DNA from: Aurelia coerulea | Lineage: Eukaryota; Cnidaria; Scyphozoa; Semaeostomeae; Ulmaridae | Direction: 5' to 3' | DNA: 64,000 bases | Assembly (NCBI GenBank): GCA_039566865.1 | Contig: CM076949.1 | Span: 12,563,501-12,627,500, forward strand | Shown here: piece after piece, positions 32,701-44,138 of the stretch | Position numbering within the stretch: position 1 is the first letter of the stretch | Layout of the letters: each line of letters starts with the position of its first letter | Notes under the pieces: generated by a model | The model's input: only the letters and a program-made list of their open reading frames with translations | What the model was told of the DNA's origin: nothing | The model's database searches: none | Made by a program: the position numbers and the translations under genes

Positions 32701-34087
32701 TTAGGGCATTAAACCACCATAAAAGTGGCTTGAGCCACATATATTTGTTGTCTGTCACATTTTACTACTATAAACAATCTTCTAATCATAGGAACCATGT
32801 GTGCAGCTCGTGTGTTTTTCATTTAAAAGACTTGCTGCTACTGTATATTTGATCCCCATTTTTCTTGAGGCTGCACTGGACTTACAATGAAACTGCCAAA
32901 CCGTGTAAGAAGATGGAGCTGAAGGATTTACAAAAAGATGCTCCTCGTATCTATCAAAATGTTATTGTAACGTCTGAATCACTCAATATAACTAACTTAA
33001 AAGGTACCAAAAGGTAACAGAACATAACTAACACAAGGCCTAACTATTTAATCTAACTATAAACATATATATAGACATTAGTACAATCAATATCAAATAA
33101 GTAACAGGCTATTGTCATAAATGTACCATAAGATGAAATCTGGGGGCTCCCTGATAAAATGTCAATTGTTAAACTGAAGGTGGATTTTTACTCAAATATG
33201 GCTAATTTTTGTAAAATTGTCCAACATTGCTTGAGGCTCAGGGGCACTTATTGTGCCTGTGCCTCCATCTATTCTTACTAGCTGGATCACTGCCACATTT
33301 GAAAGAGGAATAAAATGATATCATTCATCATAGACATGTTGGGTACTTATGATCTTAATAATGAAGGAAATCCAGCAATATGATTCGAAAATCTCTACCA
33401 AAATGAGGGATACCTGATCATGCCAGTATAGATAAAAGCAGTAGGCATAGGCCTACTTGCAATTGCCCCCTATTGCCAAATTCAGGCCTAGGTTCAAAAA
33501 TAATCTCAATCAATTGACATGGCAGCATAGAATAAATTACCAAACCCACCTTTATCTCTTTTTGAATCAATCTTTTCCATTTTATTTCTTTACTGCTCAA
33601 TTCTGCTTGACGAACTGAAACTCGGCTCAAGAGCAACGAGAGTGGAGTGGACCATGCTATGCTGCCCGCCATTGAATTAACGAATATTCGACTTTAAATG
33701 CTCGATGTACCAAAGAATGAAACCAATCTACATGAAACTTGCAAACAAGAACTTACTGTATGTTCCAAAAACACAGACACAGATTTGTTTGAGGTACAGT
33801 GGTTGGAATTAGACAGAGTTTCATAAACTGATATAACCTGAAACATTTGGATTCCATCCAGACTAAAAAATTTAGCCTTTTTTTCAATGTGGTTGATATT
33901 TATGACTTTTTGATTGTTCTTGACAAGTGCTCTCTCTTTGTACCTTTCTCTAAAAATCAGGATCCTATTTTCTTATGTTCTTGCAGGGCTGGGCTTTACT
34001 GTAATCATACCATACGCATACCATATTTCACACAAACTACTGGTTGTTTCAGAGAAACGCAACCCATAATTTACAATATCTGCAGCC
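32701..34087. other. No gene recognised (interior of giant element)
   Basis: AT-rich. A minus-strand frame at 33418-33672 starts MAGSIAWSTPLSLLLSRVSV and has a donor-like AAAG/GTGGGT after ~41 codons, so it could be a first exon, but the family is unknown and no partner exon was found. Confidence 0.3.
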
Positions 34088-34359
34088 CAGGGGGGGGGGG
34101 GTACTCAGTTATATTTAGGATAGCGGTGCTCAGGCTGAGGTACACCGCATCAACCCAAAAATAATAATTTCAACCATGAAATTAGATCCAGAAAAACAAT
34201 TCTTTCTATCTTTTTCCCAATCTTTTTCCTTGTTTTTCATATATGAGACGTAAAAAAATAAGCCAGAATTTCAGGAACCCAAAAATATAACTGTACAAAT
34301 GATTGACCCAAAAAAGTAACCTGATCACCCCTATCCTGAATAAACTAGAGTACCCCCTG
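34088..34359. mobile_element. Poly-G-ended MITE (~272 bp)
   Basis: Left CAGGGGGGGGGGGGTACTC with TATTTAGGATAGCGGTG pairs with right ATCACCCCTATCCTGAATA and GAGTACCCCCTG, an inverted end of ~40 bp. CAGGGGGGTAC-type ends are hAT-like. No clear target duplication. Confidence 0.6.
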
Positions 34360-34493
34360 GGTTCAGCAGTTGGTAAGATTGATAAGACCAAATGTTTTAC
34401 CATCTGAAATAAAGCACATTCAAGCATCTATCCAATGATATGCAGTTTGGATGCATAATAGAAATCTTTAGCATTTCATTGATATCGAAGTAA

Positions 34494-34796
34494 CCTGTAC
34501 GAAAATACAAGGCCATGTAATAGCCATGTACAAGCCTTGTAGTTATGGCCTTGTAACCTTGTTATAGCCTGGAATAGCCTTGCTGTAACCTTGTAAATGG
34601 CTTGAAAAATGCTAATTAGCCTTGTAGAAGCCTTGTGGAAACCTTGTGTTAGACTGGTTGCAGCTTGGAATCTTACTGATAGCCTTGTGATTTTCTTCCA
34701 AGGTTAGTACAAGGTCATAACAAGGTCATAATCCCCTCTACAAGGCTAAAACCTGGCCTGTACAAGGCCAAGTTTAGCCTTGTATTTTTGTACAGG
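34494..34796. mobile_element. MITE with CCTGTACGAAAATACAAGGC ends
   Basis: The left CCTGTACGAAAATACAAGGC is matched by the inverted GCCTTGTATTTTTGTACAGG at the right end (18/20). The interior is built from many GCCTTGTA / TACAAGGC motifs. Non-coding. Confidence 0.7.
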
Positions 34797-35190
34797 AAGC
34801 ATGGCTAATTTCAAATGCATCATACTGCAAGAGCAAAATAAAGACACTTTCAAAAAAGTTACAAAACAGATTCTGATGAAAATTGTTCAGGCCTCAAAGA
34901 ATTTGAGGGGATGCCCTTTTTGGAAATGCCCAAATTTATAAGATCCTACAAAAGTGATTTTTGCCTAAGTAAATGTCCTTGTCACTGTTCTGCATATAGA
35001 ATAGGCCAAACGTCAATTAACTGATATTTAATCAATGTGCCTATAAGCTGGATATTATTGGAAAAAAGATACATTCTGCTTTCAGATTGTTCACATTACA
35101 TTTATTAAAATCTTATCAAATTTTGAAAACTTTCAACTGGACCTTTGTATTTTTTCAGAAACACCCACTTCAAATTTAAGCTGGGCAACC

Positions 35191-35475
35191 CAGTGGGGGG
35201 TACATAACATGTTCGGGGTACGGGTATGTGTCGCCGATATGGGTGGGTTTTTGGGCCCAAAATTCTCTGCAAGGGTCCTTTTTTGGCAGATTTTCCATAA
35301 ACATGGGTGGGGTTTTGCTGAAATTTGCAAAAAATGTTAAAAATAGGCAGTTTTGCGCCAAAATTCATCATAAAAGTGGGTACAAACGCAAGTTTCGGTA
35401 ATTAGAAGAGGGTACCTTTCTGAAAACCGGGCGGCAGACCCCCGTCCATCCACAAGTCATGTACCCCCCCCCCTG
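35191..35475. mobile_element. hAT-type MITE (285 bp) with 8-bp duplication
   Basis: CAGTGGGGGGTACATAACAT ... CATGTACCCCCCCCCCTG, flanked on both sides by GGGCAACC (35183-35190 and 35476-35483). Nested within the giant hAT-like element downstream of its transposase. Minus-strand frames here are not genes. Confidence 0.88.
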
Positions 35476-35537
35476 GGGCAACCCAGGGGCTGGGCAAGCA
35501 ACGGGCATAGCATGTGTGCAGATATTGTTCATGGGGA

Positions 35538-36377
35538 CTACAGGTTAATAAACTGAGACATGTTAAATGTACGATGTCTTACCCTTCCACGAGAAGAGAA
35601 GTCGGTATACTGTACTGCATCAGTCAATTGTCTTGCATTCTGTCTTTCAGATTCATCCGCAGATCTTGTAACTCCTAGCTGGCCCTCAGTTGGTCGAAAT
35701 CGTTGACGCTTCAACACTTTTGTTGCACATTTGTCCTGTTCATTTGCATCAATGATGTACAAATCCCCTTCCACCATAACATTCACTTTGGATAACAAAT
35801 TCTTTGGTGAAATCTTGAATAATGCACCTAGTTTGAACGAAAAAATGTCACGTACGCTTTCATATTTTTGATATATGATTTCTACCCCAACAGTCTCTTG
35901 ACTTTCCTCCGTGCTGATTGGCCTGGTGTATTCCACATAACCTCTTTTCTTCCCTTTTCTTCTAATGCGTACAATGTGGCCTATTACATATCCACATGAT
36001 TCTTTTGAGCTTTTAATGGCCCAGTCATCAAATAGACATGCCAATTCTTCATCAACTTCATTTGTCGCTGTACCTTTACCTTTGCGTACTGGTGCTCTCA
36101 CTCGCTTTAATCGATCTAAAGATAGCTTTTCGTTTTCATTCAATTCAGCTATAACCGTGCTTTTGTACCGCACTCCTACTCCAGGAATTTTCATTGTTGC
36201 AGAAATGTTTTCATCTGAGGTGTTATTTTGTTCTTCAAGCCCATTCAAAATAGTATGCATCTGTCCTTGCATCCCTTCCACATAAACATCATCCTCCATG
36301 ATCCCTTCGATCTCATTTTGATCCTCTATAATGGTAGAATCATCATCACGAGTAAAAATAAATGGATCTTTCAGCAC
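35538..36377 (-). pseudogene. C-terminal part of the giant element's transposase, cut off by a LINE insertion
   Basis: A 279-codon minus frame with no ATG: it begins directly at the LINE junction (36377) with LKDPFIFTRDDDS. An acidic linker is followed by a basic segment (KRVRAPVRKGKG) and a globular stretch with VIGHIVRIRRKGKKRGYVEY and KVNVMVEGDLYIIDA. It ends at 35538. I do not recognise the fold. The upstream frame at 37367 ends in an acidic SDSSTLNENVT, and joining the two across the LINE keeps the frame, so this is best read as the tail of the same ~1,600-residue protein rather than a separate gene. Confidence 0.65.
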
Positions 36378-37366
36378 CTATAAGCATCTAAGGTTTGGTG
36401 TTCCTCAAGGATCCGTCCTTGGTCCTCTGTTTTTCAATATCTATATAAATGATCTTCTGTTATCAATACAAGAAACAGATATATGTAACTATGCGGATGA
36501 TACAACCATCTATACATGCGATATGCGTCTCGAAAATGTAATCTCTAGGCTAGAAAATGATTCCAAGATCATAATCGAGTGGTTTGGAAACAATTACATG
36601 AAGCTAAACGAAGACAAATGCCATTTTATGATATTTGGTGAAAGAACAAATCAAGAGGTCAACATAAATATAGGCAGCTGTGCCGTTACTAATTCAAAGG
36701 AGGAGAAGCTGTTAGGAGTTTTAATTGACGCAAATCTTAGCTTTGAAAAGCACATAAGTAATATTTGTCAAAAGGCTGGTAACAAACTCTTTGCTTTGTC
36801 ACGGATGTCGGCATATCTAGGTACTGATAAATTGAGACTTTTAATGAGAGCATTTGTGACTAGCCAATTCCAATACTGTCCGTTGGTTTGGATGTTTCAT
36901 AGCAGAAAGATGAATAACAAAATCAATAGGCTGCACGAGAGAGCCCTGAGGATAGCATATAAAGACTATAGTTCTAATTTCGCAACTTTGCTGGAAAAAG
37001 ATAGATCTGTAACAGTACATGAGAAAAATATGCAGTTGCTAATGACTGAAATGTTCAAAACAATAAATAATCTAAACCCCCCATTTATGAATGAGATCTT
37101 TCTTCAAAGAAGTTCTGCCTATAATTTGAGAAATATAAATACATTCATGGTTCCAAAGGTAAATACTGTTAATCATTTGTAGATTTTATATATAGATTTT
37201 ATGAATTTTGTAATTTTATTGACTATTTACTTGTATATATTTTGTATCATTGTATTTACTTGTATCATTGTAATTAATTTGTTGGCTTGAATTAGCATTT
37301 CTTTTTATATTTAGCTATGTAAGTTGCCAACTTTAAATAAAATGATAATAATAATAATAATAATGT
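36378..37366 (+). mobile_element. LINE D: 5'-truncated reverse transcriptase fragment with (AAT)n tail
   Basis: The plus frame runs from the junction to 37182: FGVPQGSVLGPLFFNIYIND, catalytic NYADDTTIY, KLLGVLIDANLSFEKH, a thumb-like RLLMRAFVTSQFQYC and NRLHERALRI. The 3' end carries ATAATAATAATAATAATAAT (37340-37366). The N-terminal reverse transcriptase and endonuclease are absent, as in ordinary 5' truncation. It lies antisense inside the transposase coding sequence and supplies the false C-terminal LLLLLLSFYL residues of the upstream half. No clear target duplication. Confidence 0.85.
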
Positions 37367-39883
37367 GACATTTTCATTTAGCGTGCTTGAGTCACTTGCT
37401 TCGGGTGTTTCCTCCTCATCATTCTCTTCATCGTCGCACATATCGCTTAAAACATTCTTTTCAAACAATGGTTTGTAAGTGTTTGGACTGTAAAACCAAT
37501 CATTCCTTGGAAAGCAAGATATTTGATGTGGTATCATTGCATCCCAGGGTCCAAGGCTGGTCCTTTTGTAGCAGCTTGGTGACATACCTAAAAGGGAAGC
37601 AAAATCTCTTGCTTTGTCTACCCCATCTTTCCACAGCTTGATCTCCTCATTTTTAGATGGATAAACTTTCAAAACGTCATCTTGTTTTGGCAAAGGCCTT
37701 GCATATTGCTTTGGCCAGATAATCTCTGTTTTTTCATTTGAATTCGGAAATTTTAAACCATTCGGCTGTGAACGAAGTTGCTGTATTCTTCCAAAGTGGG
37801 AAAGATTATTCCAAACATCTAACAGTGAATAATTGTGCTTCCCTCGCACCCAGCTCCCAAGTGTGCTGAATGTATCTTCACAGCTATTGGTGCCCATCAA
37901 GTCAAGAGGGCACTCACAATCAGGAAACTCGTCCCTAAAGTAACAAATCACAAGAACAACTGCATGGCATGAAAGCAGTATATCTTGATATGTCTGTCGG
38001 CTGATGAAATTCTCTCTGATGTTTTGATCCTTCGACATAAGGATATGGTTCCGCCAGATGGCAAGGAAATTGATGACAGTACTTGCCAATATTATTCTAT
38101 CCTTCAGTGGACAAACTGGACTGAAGAATATTTCAACATACATCCATACAATGGACAAATAGACGAATGTACCTAGTGCAGATCTCTCTTTTCCTGAGAT
38201 GAAAAGTTCTAATAATTTATCTTGAACTCGTGTCATGGACAACCTTTGTGCAGCTCTCCAATTTTGTGGATCTTTCTGTTCAATATCAGCTTCGAATTGC
38301 AGACCATGATCTTCCCTTGGGAACTCACTGTAAACAACTCTGAGGTGGTTCATATGTGCAAAATAACCACCAGCAAATTTCAGGACTCTCGTTGAATGAG
38401 TTAATTGTCGTATGAGTTTCTTGTGATTATGAATTGCATCCATATCTGTTACACCCCTTATGACATTCTTTCCTTCAACGATATCTTTTCTGCTTGCCAA
38501 GACAAATCCATCTGACAATTGAATTGGCTGAAATCTTTCATCTTCTTTAATGTTAGTTGCATTCTCTAGCATTAGCTTTCTTCTCCTTGCGTCACCATCA
38601 GAGGCATGGCCAATGATCGGTCCTACCTGTTTTTCAAATTCCTCAGAAGCTAACCCTAACAGTCTTCTCCATTGTGATTTCACATCAGCATGTGTGAATC
38701 TGTTGCATGTTGCCTGGATCATGGTCACAATTCTTGGCAGCTTTCTATGCAAAGGGCTCAAAATGATTATTCTCAGGTATCCAGCTTTCTGATTATTCTT
38801 GAAAGCATCAACTATTCTTGAATAGCTACCCTCATCATTTCCCACTGTGACAACAAAATCTTCCTCACAGACATGATCTTCTTTCTTCTCTCCACAAAAA
38901 CCCCATGCTTCATCTTTCCCTTGGTTGTATTCTACTCTCTCTATTATCCATGTCTCATCTTCTGCAGTCACACAGGGAACTGAATGTTTGATTCCATGTG
39001 CTTCCATTGCCTCTTTTATCACATTTGTCACATAGTGCAAATTATCTTTCCCCAACCCCAACTTGTACTGATAGCATTTATCTTTAACCCACCTTGAGAC
39101 AGTGCGAATATTTGGTCCAAGGTTGTTCAGTGCAACAAACATAGCAAGCCTTGGTCCACCCCAAGCTTTAAGAACATAATAATAGTCTTTGGTGAAATCT
39201 GTATAGTCATCATTGTCCTCCTTTGTATCAAGATACCTATGTCCATGGATGCTCTGTCTGTTAAGATTCTTTGATGTGACATGGAGCATGCTCAACAAAG
39301 CCTGTTTGTCCTTAAACTTTCCATCTTTGTATGCTTTTACTATATTCATAGCTATAGCACCAACTTTCCCATTCTTTGCAAAATCTTTAACCTTATCTTT
39401 CAGGATATCTCGTCGCTCTCTTAACCTGCTGATTCCACTTTTCAAAAAAAATACTCGTGATTCTAGTTCCTCAATTTCTTTGCTTTTCTTTCTGCAGATC
39501 TCTACTAATCGTTCTTTGCTGCTGAGATCATAGCGCATGCTGTTTTGAGTGCTTTCATTCATTGATTGGATCTTACATGCCCGTTTGTAGAAGCTGTCTG
39601 TTGTGGGAATCTTCTGGCACATTGAACATACATCATTAAAAAATGTGCCTGCATCTGCAGCCCTAATGCATTTTACATGTCTAAATGTTCCTGGTGGAGG
39701 GTAAGGTTCTGACCACCATGATATTTCCCCCCTTTCATGTCCACAAATTGCTTCCTTTTTCAAACTAAGAACAGAGACAAACCATTCATTATCTTTTCCT
39801 TTGTTGTATGTTACATTTTCAAACCTAAATCCAGTACAAAATTCCCTTGGTGGTGGTAACATCCCCTTAAGCCCAATGTCTAG
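37367..39883 (-). pseudogene. DDE transposase core of the giant hAT-like element
   Basis: Minus frame from the stop at 39884. Counting from the first ATG at 39862: a Cys/His cluster at residues 40-82 (CGHE, HVKC, CSMC), a coiled coil at ~115-165, then a catalytic-type core with AEDET (Asp302), IGHASDGDARRR (Asp422) and GTNSCEDTFSTLGSW (Glu662). The last is the G..(D/S)..E..FS motif typical of hAT transposases, and SDGD.RR appears in related large hAT-like proteins. Beyond residue ~830 the protein is cut by LINE D; its C-terminus continues at 36377. Upstream, in the same frame and only one TGA away (39884-39886), is the PB1/zinc-finger part, so the ancestral protein was probably one chain. It is broken here twice: by the TGA and by the LINE. 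Confidence 0.8.
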
Positions 39884-40876
39884 TCACTCAGAGCCAGATG
39901 GGTCCTCTTTCTTAAAACTCAATCTCCCTTGAACTCTACCACAACTGTTTGCAAGCATATTTTGGTGGTGTTTGCTTGTCAAATGTGCCTCTAACCTTTG
40001 CTTGAATCCTCCAGTTTTAGGTAGCAGATCTATCATTCCATCTTTCAGGCAATATTTGCATTCGGCTTTGTTTCCAACCAGGTGGAAGACTCTTGAATAA
40101 GTTTGCCTCAGAATTTCTCTATTTGCTTGGAGTTTTGGCAACTCTGCAGAATGACCTGCTACCCTTGATTTCTGCAACTCAGTATTGGACAAATGAAGAG
40201 ATGTGTTGAAGTGATCTTTTAAGTGGCATAGCTTCTTTGAACGGAAATTATTTATGGAAATCCAACGGCAACAGATCCCACATTCTATCTTGAGGCTGTC
40301 TTCAGTAAGAACGTTCAATTTCAAATCAACTGGAAAGCCAAACCTATCGACGTGAATCCCTTTTTCTTTTTCCAAGTAGGACTGAATTTTGATTTCGATG
40401 GATAACTCATCGTGGCTACTGAGATCAACAAACTCGCATCTTTTCTTTGCTGGCGGAGGAGATAAAAAACTAAGATCATCTTTTACTGAGCAACTTGCTT
40501 CTTCGACATTGACATCGGCCATTTTATTCGTTTCCTTGAAAGTGGACTGTTTATTATGCCGATTTTCTGGCGTCTGCTTACCATCATTTCTTTCTGACAC
40601 AACACATGAGCTTTGTGCCGGCAGCGGAACTGTCTTTGTGTCGCAAATTGCCTTCAATGCTGTCAAACCTTCTTCGAAAATCGCCATCGTTAGTTCAGGG
40701 TCTGATGTCGCCGTAATCACATCCCCATCTTCATCCTCGTATTCTACCTTTCTCAAATGTGGAAGCACACTTCGCAACTCCTCCAAAACCTTCCCTCTAT
40801 TTACAATAATCTTTCGCGTTTCTATCTTTTCGAACTCGACATCGTAAACATAAACTTTCAACTTTTTGGTAGACAT
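39884..40876 (-). pseudogene. PB1 plus two zinc fingers: N-terminal part of the giant element's transposase
   Basis: Starts MSTKKLKVYVYDVEF. Residues 6-75 look like a PB1 domain: a basic first strand (KKLKVYVYD), then the acidic OPCA-type motif YEDEDGDVITATSDPELTMA. A KKR nuclear signal lies at ~144. Two C2H2/BED-like fingers follow: C199, C202, H218/H222, H228 and C273, C276, H298, H303. The frame ends in a TGA (39884-39886) and stays open after it into the transposase core, with no frameshift. PB1 domains mediate head-to-tail oligomerisation, so a plausible (inferred) role is transposase multimerisation. I do not know of PB1 as a standard hAT domain. The alternative is two adjacent genes, with the second starting at the ATG 39862. 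Confidence 0.75.
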
Positions 40877-41023
40877 GATGATTGCAGGCCGTTTCTACTT
40901 CACAAAGAAAGAAGAGCGATAGAGCGAAGCGTGGAATTCTCGAAACGAGTCTTATCTGACAATTTGACTCGAAAGCGAGGCTACACTTAATGTAAATAAC
41001 AAAATGGCTGGCGGGCGGGAAAG
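40877..41023 (-). promoter_or_regulatory. Likely 5' region of the transposase gene, cut by the palindrome
   Basis: Only ~150 bp separate the ATG at 40876 from the target duplication of the Mutator-like insertion. No TATA box is obvious. The native promoter was therefore probably displaced or replaced by the palindrome's inverted arm. Confidence 0.3.
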
Positions 41024-41032
41024 CCATGCAGT

Positions 41033-42286
41033 AAGATAGGCACTAAATCCTTACTGGCTGACAAAATTGACACGTGACACGCCCTAAACCATCAAATGGA
41101 ACCGACAACCAACCGGGAAATTTGAAATGTCACATTTTAGGCCACTTTTTTGGATTTTAGGCCGCTTTTGGACTATTTTATTACCCTTCACAAAAATATA
41201 AATCGACAGAAGGAGCATGAAGATTTTTAAAAAATTTCTTCACAGACCTGTTCCCAATACTCTAATACACAGTTAATCATCGTCGCTACAAATTATTTCA
41301 AAATTTGGAGAAATGCCAACGTTTTGAATTTGACCTCATTGACCTCACTGTGGTTTGCCATAGTAAAGATTTCAGCAATGGCTGAAACGTATGCACATGG
41401 AGAATAGATACTTTGCTTCGAAGGTCTTATTCTGTGTGTTTAAGTATCTCCAAAACTCTTCAAAAGATGTCAAATTTAGAGCAGTATCTGGAGTTTTTTT
41501 CAGTTTTAAATTAAAATAGACACATCAAAGAATTAATGCTGAGGGGTAGGATGAACAACAGGAAAAGTGAACTTTACGGGCCTAACAAAACACCGCACCA
41601 TCGTTATAAATTAGAGACGAATTTAACAGGTACTTACTTTTCTATCTCGCAAGAAGAGGACCACAAACTGAAAATGTGAACATACAATTCCAATGAACTT
41701 TGAATCAATAACAAATATATGACTTTGCTCAAGAATGGCAAGAGCTGTAACATCCAACGTGGCCAGAACAAACGATTTCGTGATGTCCTCTTCGATAACC
41801 AAACCCTTGCTCCCAATAGTTTATCCAACTCTGCTCTCATCGTTACGAGATCGTAAGAATGGGAATCGTCAATAACATTAGCCAAAACCTCTTATAATTC
41901 ATCAATCGTGTGCCTTGCTTTTGGTGCAAGAAAAGGCTTTCGTTTCGTCCTCAGTGTAGCAGGTACATGAAATAGATATGAAATGCTGTTGCTGACTTCA
42001 ATGTACGTAAGAATAAAATAACAAACGGAAGAAATGTACATGTTGTTTTAGATATGAAAAATATATTGGCCACTTCATCAAAATAACATTTGAAATACTA
42101 TTTTTAAAGCTCCTTCATATCAATTTCATTTTTTGAGCGGATATCAAAAGAAAAATATCTAACTTTCGACTATTTGCATTTGAAGGGGATTTGAGGTGAT
42201 CCATTAGAAACTTTCCCTTTTTTTATGGCCAAACAACACAGCAGCACTGAGCAAAGCTGGACATTTGTATGGCACTTTGTAGACTC
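41033..42286 (+). repeat. Left arm of the Mutator-like palindrome
   Basis: Contains AGGCCACTTTTTTGGATTTT and GGCCGCTTTTGGAC near the end and the conserved frame at 41885-41634 (-). Pairs with 42907-44138. Confidence 0.85.
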
Positions 42287-42456
42287 ACAAGGACGTAGGA
42301 AGCATCACAAACTTAGGGGGGGGGAGCATGGCACTTCAAGGGCACATTTTTCATTAAGCTAAAGGGGCACTTCCTGAAAATAGGAAGGGTACTTCTTGTT
42401 TATTGAAAACTCTTGGGGGGGCACATGCCCCCAGTACCTCCTGGTTCATACATCTC
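42287..42456. mobile_element. 170-bp insertion in the left arm only
   Basis: TGTAGACTC flanks it on both sides (42278-42286, 42457-42465), and the right arm has a single copy with no insert (ATGAGTCTACAAAG). It contains G-runs (CTTAGGGGGGGGG, CTTGGGGGGGCAC). A 9-bp duplication of the site shows it is an insertion, probably a truncated poly-G-type MITE; no inverted ends are clear. Confidence 0.7.
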
Positions 42457-42906
42457 TGTAGACTCGTGGAAGCATACACATATTTTCTGGAAGATGGTAA
42501 AACTTTGACCCACTCCAACATTCAAGATTTTAATATTTTGTTGATCTGAGAGCCCCTGAGAGCTCAACTTCTTGAAACTTCTTGAAACTTTTTGAAACTT
42601 CTTGAGTTTCCTGCCATGCAAATAGCCCAGAATAATTAAAATTAAGAATATTGGAGAGTACAGTTTCTGTTTTTCTCTTTTTTCGGTTGGGCTTCTTTTG
42701 CCAAAAACTAAGATCTTGGCATGGCATGACTTCATAACATTGGAGATCTCCTGCCGATGGAATGTTGCCTCTTGTAGAAACTCTTATGGAACTTGTTTGC
42801 ACTCGGTTCACTCGGTGTGTACTCAGATAATAAGAATTTTTAAGAAACTTTCGATATTGTCTCAAAGTTTTATTATCTTACAGAAAATGTATGCATGCTT
42901 CCATGA

Positions 42907-44138
42907 GTCTACAAAGTGCCATAGAAATGTCCTGCTTTACTCGATGCTGCCGTGTTGTTTGACCGTAAAGGGGGAGTACCTAATAGATTACCTCAAATGC
43001 ATGTAGTCGAAAGATAGATATTTTTCTATGGATATCCGCACAAAACGTGAAATCGATATGAAGGAGCTTTAAAAATAGTATTTCAAATGTTATTTTGACG
43101 AAATGGCCAATATATTTTTCATATTTAAAACAAGATGTACATTTCTTCCGTTTTTTGTTTTATTCTTACGCGCATTGAATCCAACATTTCAAATCTATTT
43201 CATGTACCTGCTACACCGAGGAAAAAACGAAAGCCTTTTCTTGCACCAAAAGCAAGGCGCACGATTGATAAATTTATAAGAGGTTTTGGCTAATGTAATT
43301 GCCGATTCCCATTCTTACGATCTCGTAACGATGAGAGCAGAGTTGGATAAACTATTGGGAGCAAGGGTTTGGTTATCGAAGAGGACATCACGAAATCGTT
43401 TGTTCTGGCCACGTTGGATGTTACAGCTCTTGCCATTCTTGAGCAAAGTCGTTATTTGTTATTGATTCAAAGTTCATTGGAATTGTATGTTCACATTTTC
43501 AGTTTGTGGTCCTCTTCTTGCGAGATAGAAAGGTAAGTACCTGTTAAATTCGTCTCTAATTTATAACGACGGTGCGGTGTTTTGTTAGGCCCGTAAAGTT
43601 CACTTTTCCTGTTGTTCATCCTACCCCTCAGCATTAATTCTTTGATGTATCTATGTTAATTCAAAACTGAAAAATACTCCAGGTACTGCTCTAAATTTGA
43701 CATCTTTTGAAGAGTTTTGGAGATACTTAAACACACAGAATGAGACCTTCGAAGCAAAGTATCTATTCTCCGTGTGCATACGTTTCAGCCATTGCTGAGA
43801 TCTTTACTATGGCAAGCCACAGTGAGGTCAATGAGGTCAAATTCAAAACGTTGGCATTTCTCCAAATTTTGAAATAATTTGTAGCGACGATGATTAACTT
43901 TGTATTAGAGTATTGGGAACAGGTCTGTGAAGAAATTTTTTGAAAATCTTCATGCTCCTTCTGTCGATTTATATTTTGGTGAAGGGTGGTAAAATCGTCC
44001 AAAAGCGGCCTAAAATCCACAAAAGTGGCCTAAAATGTGACATTTCAAATTTCCCGGTTGGTTGTCGGTTCCATTTGATTGGTTTAGGGCGTGTCACGTG
44101 TCAATTTTGTCAGCCAGTAAGGATTTAGTGCCTATCTT
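42907..44138 (-). repeat. Right arm of the Mutator-like palindrome
   Basis: Inverse of the left arm with scattered substitutions and small indels. The conserved frame is on + at about 43290-43460. A splice-like TTTTCAG/TTTGTGG ... GAAAG/GTAAGTACC occurs in both arms, so a small exon is possible. Confidence 0.85.

Larger units (their letters stand above)
41033..44138. mobile_element. Mutator-like long palindrome (3.1 kb) with 9-bp duplication
   Basis: The ends AAGATAGGCACTAAATCC and GGATTTAGTGCCTATCTT are perfect inverses. CCATGCAGT lies immediately outside both (41024-41032 and 44139-44147). Arms of ~1.25 kb pair from the ends to about 42286 / 42907, and pairing continues past a 170-bp insertion into the centre near 42.6-42.75 kb. 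Very long inverted ends and a 9-bp duplication are typical of Mutator-like elements. No transposase domain is seen; an ~83-codon frame reading (MRAELDKLLGARVWLSKR) is conserved in both arms. Confidence 0.88.

Noticed and set aside
39124..39533. Plus-strand frames opposite the transposase (for example 39213-39533)
   Set aside because: Shadow frames antisense to a domain-bearing frame.
40876..41030. TATA-type promoter for the PB1 gene
   Set aside because: No convincing TATA or initiator motif could be seen in the short interval.
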